Assembly (NCBI GenBank): GCA_036852015.1
Contig: JAANDG010000640.1
Span: 1-64,000 of the forward strand
Reading direction: 5' to 3'
From: Pelodera strongyloides
Lineage: Eukaryota; Nematoda; Chromadorea; Rhabditida; Rhabditidae
DNA length: 64,000 nt
Shown here piece by piece: positions 1 to 11,220 of the stretch (positions are counted from its first letter, which is position 1; each line of letters starts with the position of its first letter). Both the position numbers and the translations under genes were made by a program. The notes beneath the pieces are model-generated. The model did not search any database. It was not told where the DNA came from and worked only from the letters and a program-made list of their open reading frames with translations.

Positions 1-2267
1 TTTTTGAGAAAGTCTAGTTCAATCATAGAAAGAGTTAAATCGGCAAGTAGGGGTGAAGCATTGCCTCCTTGAGGGACACCTTTAGTTTGGTGGAAAATGG
101 TATTATTAAAGACAAGAAAACTATTATTAACTATATACTTGACCAGGTGTTTAACTTCCAAAGCTGTGTAACAATTATTAGAGTAAATATCTGTATAGAA
201 ACTATTTTTATAACTCACACTAATGAAAGATTTTCCGGAGTTTTTGAAACATAAGTCTATGAGTTGGAATATATGTTTTATAATGCAGTCATGCGGAAGG
301 TTGGTAAATAAACTGCTAAAGTCCATCACTCCTACTTTGTTGAATTTGTGTATAGGGGATTCGGAGATACAAATCGAGTTATCTACAGAAATAAAGTAAG
401 TTTTGTGGATATTATAATTATTAGATGCTTTACAGTAATTAGACAGGTGCTTGCGAAAATGTTTAAGTATTTTTTGAAGCAAAATTGAGGTGTCTTTAAG
501 CGAGCTTCTTTTTGCCGCCGTGATAAATCTCATTTTAACTGATGGTTTGTGTAATTTAGGGATTGCATAAATATGCGGTAGTGCATTCGAATCGGGAGAA
601 TTTTGAATTTTTAGAAGATTAGCATAGTTCGAATGTCTTTGAATTATATTATTTTCAGATTCTAATAGGTATGGTACGTAAGTTTCATTGCCAGAAATGT
701 GACCTTGGTTGGTGTTGTTATCTAGTCCAAGCTCATTATGGAGGAAAGTTTGATATAGGATGGGGCACGAAAAACAGAAGTTAGTTGAAGCCTTGTCAAC
801 ACAAGTAATTACGAACATGTTTTGAATGCCACGAATTTCTTAAAATGTTGTTTGAATTTCGGAGGAGGTGACAATATTCGAAAGTGGTAAGTTCTTGAAG
901 TAATGAATTAAGGTTGGGAAGCGGAATATGTTTTTTAATGAAATGAGATGTTAGTTTTTTAGACAATTCTTGAATACTAGACTTTAACATTTCATTGAAA
1001 ATTGAAGGATTGAACGGACATCGGAATTTAGTACCTTTTGATAAGAGTTCGCAGCGTTAGGATAGTCATTAGTAAATATTTCGCTGTTACCTGAGATAAT
1101 ATGTACACTATTTTGGTAAGTAAGTAGCTCTTTAGGTTTACAGTACGGGATGAATTTTACGCAATTACAGCTTATAGTAGAAGAGCCAGTACCAGTAGAA
1201 ACGACGGATTTGTAATTAAACAGTTTAGGACCAAGAGGGATACTGTATTTATTTAAAAAGCGTATGCGGGGTATGAAACAACGAGAAATAGCGTTGTTAT
1301 TGAAAAAGAGGTATTTTTTTAAATATATAGTTAGATTCAAGGATGGTGAATCAGATTTGATGAAAGGTATGTGTATATCGAAGTCACTTTTATATGAATC
1401 AGGTTTATAGTCGGGTTTTAACTGATAAGTTAGGGATAAATGGCCACAAATTGCTTCAACATTACGCCTAAATTGAAAATTATTGTCAGTATGGTAGTAT
1501 TTATGGATTAGAAGTTTCTTAGACTTATTAGAAAGAGAACTATGTAGAATGTTAAGTGTTTTAGGACAAAGTGTATCTGATAAATTCGGAAGAACAGGAT
1601 TTGTGTTACGTTTTGGCCGTTTTCGAGTACCTCTATTTTTAGGTGGTGTATGTACCTTAAACGAGTAGTAAGGAAGATAGTTGTTACCTAGACCTTTTTT
1701 ACTAATATCACTAATAATACCGTAACCTTTGATATTATCATTGAGGCCTAAAGGATATGCACAATTGAGAAGTTTAATCCAGAAAAGTTCCTTAGATTTT
1801 CTTATGTTATTATCTTTATTCTCAATATGGCTATCAAGGATATGTATAGTAAAGGATTTTTGCTCACAATTAGGTTGGCAATCAGTAAAATGTTTATATA
1901 GGAGAGTATCGTTAGAATTTTTCTTCAAATGGTATCTATGTTGACTGAACCTACTCTTAAGGGAATTTTTGGATTCGCCAACATACTGAATACGGCAATT
2001 AGAACATGTCAGACAATAAACAATACCAGTACTTTGACAATTAGAAGAATCAGTGGAAAAGGTATAAGAAAAGTATTTTTGAACTGCTTGAATAACGTAT
2101 TCGAAAGAGATAAGCGGACATATTTTACATCTACTATTAGTACAAGGTGAACCAAATTGTTTTGTTCCCTCTAAAGAAATCAGTTTGAGATTGGGACCAA
2201 TTTTAGCAGATCTGAATGAGTTGGATAAGTAGTAATTTGGGCTTGTAGCAGAGCATATGAAGTCCTC
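1..2267 (-). mobile_element. Penelope-like retroelement with N-terminal GIY-YIG endonuclease (Naiad type), frameshifted and cut by the window edge
   Basis: Read on the minus strand, the first open segment (about 2267 to 1045) starts with a cysteine cluster (CTNSRCKICPL) and a GIY-YIG nuclease core: GIVYCLTC, then QYVGESKNSL and a catalytic-type RFSQHR. A linker with an ISCNCVKF (CxC) motif follows. The frame shifts near 1045 into the start of the RT (ELLSKGTKF, ending at 796) and again near 830 into a long open segment running to base 1. That segment has a DKG-like VDKASTNF, YAIPKLHKPSVKMRF, the catalytic DFSSLFTNLP and the RT core GVPQGGNASPLLADL. In canonical Penelope elements the nuclease is C-terminal; nuclease first, then CxC, then RT is the published Naiad arrangement. 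An in-frame TGA lies just upstream and there is no ATG before the cysteine cluster, so the N-terminus is incomplete. The frameshifts mark a dead copy unless they are sequence errors. The RT continues beyond the left edge. Confidence 0.9.
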
Positions 2268-2450
2268 CCCTCAGCCGCTCCTAGCTTTAGGGAGCCAGGT
2301 GGTGAAGGGCAACACTTGGTTTACGTGGAGGGAACGAAAGTGAAAACTAACTTCCACGGTGGTACGAAAGTCGCCTAGGAAGCTAAGTCTGTGCCTCATT
2401 TACCACCATACTCCCACTTAGCTTCCACCGGTCGATGTGAGAAACGTCTC
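2268..2450 (-). other. Structured leader-like segment upstream of the Penelope-like ORF
   Basis: This stretch directly upstream of the retroelement ORF is GC-richer than its surroundings and full of short complementary arms. The clearest is a perfect 11-bp stem between 2378-2388 and 2416-2426. A second possible pairing is between the CGTGGAGG-like and CTTCCACG-like stretches at about 2318 and 2350. It may be the 5' untranslated part of the element or part of a pseudo-LTR. I looked for hammerhead ribozyme core motifs and did not find them, which agrees with what is reported for Naiad elements. Its outer boundary cannot be placed by eye. Confidence 0.35.
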
Positions 2451-3953
2451 AACTCTTTCATAGTACCGATTTGAGGAATAAGATAAAGATATGTTATAGA
2501 AAAAGGTAAATGTGAGTAGTCCTCAGAAATGAGTCTTCCGAACTTAGTTGTGAAGAAATGTTAAACACTGTCTTAAACTGGGAAACCGTATAGCGTAATT
2601 GGTTTGTCTCTTCATGTAGAAGAGAAAGTTGGTAAACACCGAAATTAATCCATAAAACATTACTCTTATATAAAGAGTAATAATAACGCCCAATGTAGGT
2701 TAAGAACTATGTGAAGAACGAGGGAAATGAACTGCAAAAGAAGTATATGAATATGTGAAAAAGGAAAGATATAAGTATTGAAAGGTATGAAAAAAGGAAA
2801 TATTTGGTCTATACAGACCGGTATTGTAATTGCTACAGGTAGCAATTGTGTATTTACCACATAGTTCAAAGAACCAGTGGTATGGCTAGCCCCAAAAGGG
2901 GTCAGCAATTTGAATAAAAAAACGTATCATATTATAATGAATGCATATTGCAATGAAAAGAAGATAGAAGGTAGTAGAGAAAGAGTGTGAAGTAAAAGTA
3001 AGAAAGTGAACCTATGCCTAAATCTAAAGTATACCTAGAGAAACCCTATGACTAAATCTAAAGTACCTAGAGAAAAACCGCCAAGGAAATATACTAAGGT
3101 GGGAGGAAATGAAACTAATCTATATATATAATGAACTTTCCCGAGTCCCTGGAAGGACTATCGCTAGCCTATCGGGACGTCAAAGTTTTTTCCTAAAAAA
3201 ACTGTCATATAGTTCGTGTCCAAATAACATAACATAACATAACATATAATGACTTCTGCTTTGAGTTACTACTGAAGGTCAGAGTATTGGATGTTCAGCT
3301 TGTTTAGATGTCTTATCCAATAGATTTCTATTCGATATATGCATGTATAAGTATATTAAACGTGGAATAGTTTATTGTAGTTTTTTGTAAGCATATATAA
3401 GAAGAGAGCCATGGCGAAAAGATGTACTAGGTACATATTCCATGGCCATGTCGAAAGTCCTAACGATTTTGTTCACTTTCCCATTGTTCGAGAGTTTCTC
3501 CGCCAATATAGTGCAGGTAATTTCCCAGCAGTGTATAAAGCGCTCAAGATAGAGGGACCTTCTGAAAATATAAGTTAAATACACAGTCAGGTACAAATCC
3601 AAATGAACACAAAATGGTAATATACATACAACATACATATAATTCTAGCTTAAATAATGAAATCTTCTACATTGTGTCCTAGAATCCGACAACTTTTGAA
3701 AGGAAGAACACACCATTTTGGACGAAGGTTCGAAAAGGATCTGGACTGTGGAGAGAAACGAAGTGCGCGTACGTCTATAGTCCATATTTTCAGATGCCTA
3801 AATGAAAAAAAAAAACAATCATAACTATATAGCCCGCTATTTTGCTATAAGAAAGCCAACGCACTCGTGAAATTTCATTTCAAAAATACGTCAGAGCTCT
3901 TTTTCAGCCTTCTGTTCAACCCACACACTTGGAAGTAAACTACTAAACGGTCA
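2451..3953. other. Non-coding, AT-rich stretch
   Basis: I see no convincing gene here. It contains a short pentanucleotide microsatellite (about 3221-3246, repeats of ATAAC) and scattered short open frames without splice signals or recognisable composition. It may include the 5' part of the neighbouring retroelement. Confidence 0.5.
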
Positions 3954-5690
3954 CTCAGTGTGCAACAAATTTTTCATAAAAAATAATGGTGCACATAACC
4001 AAATATGCGCAGCAGATGGATTCCTCATTGCGACAAACGGGAGGGGTCTTACGTCGAGAAGATGCATCGAAGCCTCATCTTCCAACGAAGTCAATGAAAC
4101 AAGAAGCAGAAAAAAACGGCAAAGTACTCTCGCTCTCTATCCTACTTAACTAAACCCAAACATAATAACAAATTCAGATGGATCTCGACTGTCAACGTCA
4201 CCCTCAATGCCAAACCCAAGCTGCCCAATACCAATCCCGAGAAGCGGCGGTTCTCGGAGTTGAAAGGGAGCACCCCAAGTCTCAAATATTTTCGTTCAAA
4301 AAATACAAAGTTCACTCAAAACAATGCAAAAACTCAAGCTGTCCAGTGCAATCCCCGAGAAGCGCGTTCTCGAGTTGAAAAAAACCCTCAAAAAAAAATT
4401 TTCTAAGCACAAACAAATACAAAGTTCACCCTCAAACATGCAAAAACTCAGCGCCCCAGCCAATTCCCGCGAAGACGCGGTTCTCGGAGTGAACAAGGGA
4501 GCACCCCAAGTCCAACAATTCTAACTCATAATACAAAGTTCACCTAAACAATGCCAAAACTCAAGTGCTCCAATGACAATTCCCGAGAAGCGGCGGTTCT
4601 CGAGTGAACAAGGAGCACCCCAAGTTCAACATTTCAACTCAACAAATACAAGTCACCCTTCACTCAGTGTTGCAAAAAATTTCATAAAATCAAATAATGG
4701 TGCACACTAACCAAAACTATGCAGCAGCAGATGGGATTCCTCATTGGCGACAAACGGGATGGGATCTTACGTCCAGAAGATGCATCGAAGCCTCATCGTC
4801 CAATGAAGTCAATGAAAACAGAGAATAGCAGAACAAAAACGGCAAGGTACTCTCGCTCTCTATCCTACTTCTAACTAAACCCAAACATAATAACTAAATC
4901 TCAGATGGATCTCGACTGTCAACGTTCACCCTCAAACAATGCAAAAAACTCAAGCTGCTCCAATGCGAGTTCGGAATAATGGAACCCCAAGTCTCAACAT
5001 TACGTTCAAACAAATACAAAGTCTCAAGCTGCTCCAGTGCCAATTCCCCGGAAGCGGCGGTTCTCGGAGTTGACAAGGGCGCACCTCACTCAAATATTTC
5101 TAAGCACAACAAATACAAAGTTCACCCTCAACAATGCCAAAAACTCAAGCGCTCCAAGCCAATTCCCAGAAGCGGCGGTTTCGAAGTGAAAAGGGAGCAC
5201 CCAAGTTTTAACATATTTCTAAGCTAAAAAATACAAAGTTCCCCCCAAAATGCCAAAAATAAGCTGCTCCAATGCAATTCCCCGAGAAGCGGGCGGTCTG
5301 GAGTTGAACAAGGGAGCACCCCAATCTCAACATAATTCTAAGCTCAAACAAATAAAAACTCACCCTCAACAATGCCAAAAACTCGAGCTGCTCAAGCCTA
5401 TTCCCCGAGAAGCGGCGTTCTCGGAGTTGAACAAGGGAGCACCCCAAGTCTCAAATATTTCTATGCTCAAACAAATACAAAGTTCACCTCAAACAATGCC
5501 AAAAACTCAGCTGCTCCAATGCCAATTCCCCGAGAAGCGGCGGTTCTCGGAGTTGAACAAGGGAGCACCCGCTCAACATATTTCTAAGCTCAAACAAATA
5601 CAAAGTTCACCCTCAAACAATGCCAAAAACTCAAGCTGCTCCAATGCCCCTCAAAATATGCCTAACACTTCAAACTCCTACTACTTTCAA
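3954..5690 (+). repeat. Degenerate minisatellite (about 129-bp unit) plus a duplicated 250-bp block
   Basis: From about 4180 to 5690 a unit of roughly 129 bp recurs. Each copy carries a small hairpin (arms CCGAGAA / TTCTCGG around a GCGGCG centre), then a GGGAGCACCCCAAG-like stretch, then an AAACAAATACAAAGTTCACC-like stretch. Copies differ mainly by single-base insertions and deletions rather than substitutions. A separate block of about 250 bp at 3954-4200, starting CACTCAGTGTGCAACAAA, recurs at 4659-4940. Open frames across the array are by-products of the repeat. The indel-dominated divergence could be natural decay or uncorrected long-read error collapsed in a tandem array. Confidence 0.85.
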
Positions 5691-5929
5691 TGAAGTGATG
5701 CAATTACGAAACGTACAGTATTTGTTGATCTGCTTCCTCCTTTCTACATGGAGTTGGGGAACAATCATTCCAATCCTGTTGATCATTCCATCCTATTTTT
5801 ATCGATATCGGTTCATGGACAAGATTAGTGGACCTCATTTTCTGAAATCAGTGTTGTAACTAACCCGCACTATGTAAAGAAATTTAAATGGAGAAATAAA
5901 AATCGAACAGATGCAGGATTTGTAGATAG

Positions 5930-6218
5930 CTAAGAGACAAATAAAGTACAGAGAGAGGAGTCTTCCTGTCTTCTCTCCCTACTTCCTCGTGTTTTTTCCT
6001 TACTTTCTCTCTGGTTTCTGTCTGTTTTCACTGTGTGTTTCCTCTCTCAATTCTCTCAAGAGAAATAAGGAGAGAAACAGAGAGGAAGCAGGGAGAGAGA
6101 GAAAACACAGACAGAAAGAATAGAGAGAGAGGAGGAGAGAGAGTGAAAAGAGAGAGCTAACACACAGAAAAAAGTAACGGATTGAAACAGAGAGAGGGCG
6201 AGGGAACAGAGTTGAAAC

Positions 6219-6269
<51 letters not shown>

Positions 6270-6390
6270 TAGAGAGAGAAAGAGAGAGTAGAGAAGGAGG
6301 GGGGGGAAGAAGGAAAGAGAAAGAATAGGAGAAAAACAGAAGAGGGAAAGTAGAGAGAGAAATATTCCGTCTCTCTCTCTCTCTGTTAGA
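5930..6390. repeat. GA/CT-rich low-complexity tract
   Basis: A CT-rich stretch (about 5950-6058) faces a GA-rich stretch (about 6059-6390) that includes an uninterrupted (GA)n run near 6220-6262. The two halves could pair as a large, imperfect inverted repeat. No coding sequence is supported. Confidence 0.85.
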
Positions 6391-6731
6391 GAAAATGAGA
6401 GTGCGGCCGTGCGATGTCGCCCGCGACGGGGCGCACCTCTTCTAAGATTGCACCGACAAAAACAAATAACGACAATAAAATAACGACAACGACGACAAAA
6501 AAATTACAATAAGAGTAATAAAGCTGGCATAACAAGCGAAAACAATATGTACAACAATGGAATGGAGGGCATGTAAATAACTAACTAAGCGTAAATTTTT
6601 CTATTTTCTACTTCACAAAGCTCTATTAAATCAAGCTCTTCAATGCGGGTTTTAAAAGAATCAACGGAACTCGAGCCCGGAGTGAATGGCGTATTGTGAG
6701 TACGGCTAGGAGTAAGGGCGGGGGTGGCTGC

Positions 6732-6733
<2 letters not shown>

Positions 6734-6773
<40 letters not shown>
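6734..6773. repeat. Uninterrupted run of 40 T followed by GT repeats
   Basis: A homopolymer of 40 T is followed directly by a short GTGTGTG run. No retrocopied gene was recognised next to it, so it is listed as a simple repeat rather than as a retrotransposon tail. Confidence 0.9.
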
Positions 6774-6774
<1 letters not shown>

Positions 6775-7397
6775 TGTGTGTATGATTTGAATCCAAAACT
6801 AGCATTTGGGGGAATTTTCAGCAAAAGGAAAGGTAATATTACTGGAAGAGAACATACGTAGAAACAATATATTGGCTACAAAGTGGTATCTGCAATGGCA
6901 ACCGATATTTCTAAGAAATATCTCTTCAAATAAAAAGAGAGAGGAGTGGAGAAAGAAAGTAGAGTGAGAGTTTGTCGATCAGAAGCACATGGTTTACATT
7001 ATAGTAGAGTAATTCAACTATAACCTAATATGTAAGTGGTTCTTGTCTAGCTAATTTTTGAAGAACGATTTTTTGTACAATTACACCATTCTAACTTTGA
7101 ACATTGGCGCTAAAAAGAGATGGTGTGGCTGTGCAAACAGGACCAAGTTTATTGTAGCCGTACAGTAAGCTCTGGTATACGTTACTAGAATGGGAGCCCT
7201 AATTACTGATATAAAAGGGCAGGGCTTAATCTTTCTATGTCTGGATAATACTATTTTATCTATAGTTCGATATAATTCTCTTAATTCTACACATTCTATA
7301 TCATAATGCATATTATTCAAATATTGGGCGCCAAAGAGTCGGCGTCGGTATTTTTGTGACAGTTCGAGCAACGGAAAGTCTGTAATTTTCGCCATTA

Positions 7398-7640
7398 GGG
7401 CGCATTCGAGTTGGACACTTTCCGGAAAAGAAAAGAAAAAAGTGGTTCGAGATGGACACCCAGAAAAAAAATAATACACGCAAAATAATTGTCGAAAATG
7501 CAATTGTACCGTCATTGAAACTAAAATCAATCGATCATTTGCATGTGTATGCGTGGCAATTGCATTCTTTTCTGGTGAAATCCATCTCGAACCAAAAGTT
7601 TTCTTTTCTTTTCCGGAAAATGTCCAACTCGAATGCGCCC
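7398..7640. mobile_element. Harbinger/Tourist-like foldback MITE with TTA target duplications
   Basis: A 243-bp element begins GGGCGCATTCGAGTTGGACA and ends with the reverse complement of that sequence. The arms stay complementary, with indels, through the TTTCCGGAAAAGAAAAG and GGTTCGAGATGGA stretches. TTA flanks both ends (7395-7397 and 7641-7643), matching the 3-bp TWA target duplication of PIF/Harbinger elements. It encodes nothing recognisable. The family assignment rests on target-site length and TIR shape only. Confidence 0.75.
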
Positions 7641-7820
7641 TTAGTCCATTCGGGTAGGTTTTCCTCTGTGTATCTTACGGACTATGGAACCCTGTGCTCT
7701 ATTCAAGTGTACGGTAGATCTAAATTCCTGGCTTTTCGGTTTTGTGCGTTTCTGAGATTTCGGTAGTTGTGGTGTATGCAGTATGCACACTACACCGTAC
7801 TTACACACTCTGAACCGTCA

Positions 7821-7904
7821 CCGCCCCTAGTCCCGCGCGGCTACCCGCCCCTAGCGACTTCACGGAGACTCGAGGGGCGGGTAGCCGCGCGGGACTAGGG
7901 GCGG
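7821..7904. repeat. Perfect 32-bp GC-rich inverted repeat with 20-bp loop
   Basis: Bases 7821-7852 are exactly the reverse complement of 7873-7904, around a 20-nt spacer. The arms are about 80 percent G+C in an AT-rich region and would form a very stable hairpin. No target-site duplication is evident at the arm ends. It could be a small foldback element or a structured regulatory site. Confidence 0.9.
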
Positions 7905-8831
7905 GTAGCATCGCGAGCGGACGCGTCACGTGAGGCCATCGGACAAATAGCGTAGCAACTACGGTAGACATCCAATATTTAGAATTCATCTCGCTAGCTA
8001 GAAATTGCGCTCCGCCTACGGTACCTTCACAACTACAGTAACCAATTATTAAAATACAACACAAATGACAAGACATTACAAGTAAAAAGTTTATTCCACA
8101 GTAAAAACAACATCAAACAATACAGTAAAACAACATCAAACAATTATCCGGGTGGAGTGTAATCCCATAACAATTAATTTGCTTCTTGCTCCACTCCTTT
8201 TGCGTCAGAGGATCATCGCGGTGCCGTGCCAGGGAAGTCATCTGAAATGTAGGCGGTAGTCAGTTATTAGTTATAAATAAAAGCAACAATAAACAGTGAG
8301 CACCTCCACAACGTGATCTTTCACTACACGCATTTGCAACTCGAAAAAAAACAAGTAATATAGGAGTGAACAATAACACGCAAAATTGCCTACTTTGTCT
8401 GGTAATCGTCAGGTAGCGGAGACTTGTCCCATCGGTCGAGCAAACTGGTCTTCACGCATCCTTCCCGCTTGCCGAGTCGAGAAGACGTCAATACTGAAAG
8501 GAATTGCATAAAGATGATAAACAGTAAATAAACAAAAATATTGAAACGGGGAAAAAACGTATTATGCATCAATGGTCGTGAGCATCAGGACATAATATGT
8601 GAGCGAACAGCATGACAGCATGGGAGTCATGCAAAATAGTGAAACGAGTAAAGTAGAAATACGTTGCTTTCAACAGCAACAAATATAAAGAAACAGGCAT
8701 GAAAAACGGAGCAATTCACAAAATCCGAAAAATTTCAACAAGGTTTTTCAGTATACCAATAGGGATTTACTAGTATCTTGTCAGCATTGATCTAGCATAC
8801 ATCTTTTCTCTTGCGGGAGCGGTTGCGTTGC

Positions 8832-8956
8832 CGGTGGGCGGGTGGAGGCGCGGGTAAGGGGCGTGCCGGGCGGGTGGAGGGGCGTGCCGGGCGGGTGGAG
8901 GGGCGTGGCGGGCGGGTGGAGGGGCGGTGACGAACGTAGCACGGGTGGGTATAAAA
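8832..8956 (+). promoter_or_regulatory. GC-box-like tandem repeat followed by a TATA box
   Basis: A unit of about 21 bp (GGCGTGCCGGGCGGGTGGAGG) is repeated roughly three times between 8860 and 8930, with degenerate copies on the left. A TATAAAA lies at 8950-8956 after the array. The arrangement looks like a core promoter pointing right, but no gene starts nearby: the next clear start on this strand is at 11221. The proline/arginine-rich open frames on either strand come from the repeat and are not real genes. Confidence 0.45.
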
Positions 8957-11209
8957 CCGCGGTCCGCAGTCCATCGGCCTGCGTCACGGTTGAAGACAAA
9001 TTTTTACATGTAAACCGCAACGCGCTTAAATTAATAAGTATTAATGGTATTAATGTTGCAATAGTTTTGCATCAGGCGATTCATTTCTCCGAGGACAGGT
9101 CTAAATTAACCTACATTTGTGTACTTTGACATCTTAATACACACTTTTTAGTTCGCGGCTCACCGATGACTCGGAGGAGACTCAGTTGACACATAGATGA
9201 CACAGAATACAGCTGTGGGAGAAAAATTGAGTGTGACTACGGCAGATTGAGTGTGACTTCTTGTGAGCTTGATGAAGAATGCTTCGGCAGAACAAATGGT
9301 TTCAACGAAACAGGGTTACTGCACTACGAGAGGGAATTTTTTCTTTAGTTGTCAAAAGGAGACACTATTTTGGACTATGATTATTTTACCTTGGAAAAAT
9401 ACAATATTTGTAAATTGAAGCTGGCGCGGAAATGGCGCAGCTTGCGACTCCGCAAATTCTTTTTTTTAGAATGCAAAATCCGACTTCGGATGAGGTAACA
9501 AAAAAGTGCGGTGATCTAGCCCTGCCTTTGTCAACTCATTGTCAGTAAGCTCACGATTAGCTTGTGAAAGATAAGTGCCCTAATAAGTCCCAGTGTTTAT
9601 TACAAATGCCAACATATCACATATCTGGTCCTAAGGATATTGTCCATTTAAGGCATTCATGTTGTATTATGTAATGTTTTGACTTCGTTAGTTGGTCTTT
9701 TGTATGTTTGTATGTTTTATGTGTTTCTCTGCTTAAAAGGAATTACCATTCAGTATCCTTTTGGTCCCTCGTCAGTATACCAGTATACGTGCTTGTGAGG
9801 CACCGTGTCTTAGGGTTCCTGTTGGGTGACATTTGCCATTAGTTGTCCGTTATTACTCTGCATGCTCTTTTTTGTTTATTTATTTATTGTCTTCGAATAA
9901 ACCATATTATAAGGAATTAGGCGCAGGAAATCCTGAACACCGTGAAGCGAAAAGCAAATTCTCATTTTTTTTTGCATACGTGAAGATATATTTGGGAAGA
10001 TATACCAAACGAAGCGGCTTATTATTTTCACAGTCACAATATATTAAGGATTTAATTTTGTTTTTCATTAAATATAGGAAGATATGAAGAAAAATAAAAA
10101 ACGCGGTTCCCAATACCATGTTACAGAAATACGAACTTTTTGATCTGAATACGCGGTTGTCTAGCTGTGATCTTCATTTCCTAATAACTCATCCTGCATA
10201 ATAGGAATGGCGGTTTTCACCGTCATGTCTGAGTAATCCCGCAGTTTTCTCTCAGGAAATTTGGGTAAATTTTTCTTGCGAGAGCCTCTAAGCCAACGCC
10301 ACTTTCCATGGAACCAAAACATTTGCGGCCCATTTGAAGACCTGTCGTGAACAAGTTTTCTAGAAACCCGTCATTACCTGGTCACCATTTGGTCAGTGAG
10401 TGACCGATCACCGAATGGTTTTCAGTGAAAACCATTTGGCGACAGGCTTCTGTGGCCTGGGCAATTAATTCAGTTTTCCGGGGTATTAAGCATTATATTA
10501 ATACCGTGTATTAATCGCTATACGTGAATTAGAATAATGGGGGCTTGATGTATGGCAAAAATTGCTTCCAAGTATGGCTTTAATTACCGTAGATTGGCAC
10601 TACACGAGAACAACTACAGACCGCGCGCCAATAAATGGTCCAGCGGCAGTAGCCACAGGACTATTTTTTTTGAGCATGCATAAACTGTGCATTTTCGCCT
10701 CGTCTAGTATTATCAATGGTGCATTTTCTAACTTTCAAAGGCGTATGCACAATTTCAAAGCTGAATTCCCACATATCTCACATCCCACACAACCACAAAA
10801 ACCCTAGCGTTGTAAAAAAGAGGTTTTGTCGCTCAAATGGAGGTTATGTCGCCCAAATAAAAGAATATAAGAATATATTTACTAGTTTTCAAATGAAAAA
10901 AGATTGCGTGTGTCAAGTTAACTTGACGTCAAGTACAGTACGACAATCAACTGCTGCTGACCGCGACGCTAAGTACACGACGAGCCACAGGCCGCGGGCC
11001 ACAGGCCGCGTTTCGCACCCTCCCTGCGCTATGGTTGGATACTGTAGCGCGCGCACTGAAAATTTCTGGCAAAATGCCAGACGAATGAATATTTGAGTAT
11101 TGTTCATATCATTTTGTGTTTACCTTTTCTTTCTTTCATTTATTTATCCTTATTTATATGTTTTACCGTCTGGAATTGTTTTTTTTTTCTTTGTTACATT
11201 TAGTTAAAT
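8957..11209. other. Intergenic sequence
   Basis: No supported gene. Small features only: a perfect 16-bp palindrome GTCAAGTTAACTTGAC at about 10914-10929, a short direct repeat of GGCCACAGGCCGCG near 10990, and imperfect inverted sequence around 10380-10440. The right end is the upstream region of the EBAG9-like gene. Confidence 0.5.
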
Positions 11210-11220
11210 ACTTGATTCAG
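11210..11220 (+). other. Splice-acceptor-like site directly before the EBAG9-like ATG
   Basis: A CTTGATTCAG acceptor ends at 11220, so the coding ATG begins immediately after it. No exon upstream is evident. In nematodes this is the usual appearance of a spliced-leader trans-splice site. Confidence 0.5.

Noticed and set aside
2270..2450. Hammerhead ribozyme upstream of the Penelope-like element
   Set aside because: Neither the CTGATGA nor the paired GAAAC core could be placed in a consistent fold on either strand.
5250..5693. Open frame of 147 codons with repeating KGAP and KLKQIQ segments
   Set aside because: It is a by-product of the 129-bp tandem repeat; frames shift between units, so no protein is maintained.
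8781..9020. Pro/Arg/Thr-rich open frames on both strands
   Set aside because: They arise from the GC-rich tandem repeat and lack start context, splice sites or homology.
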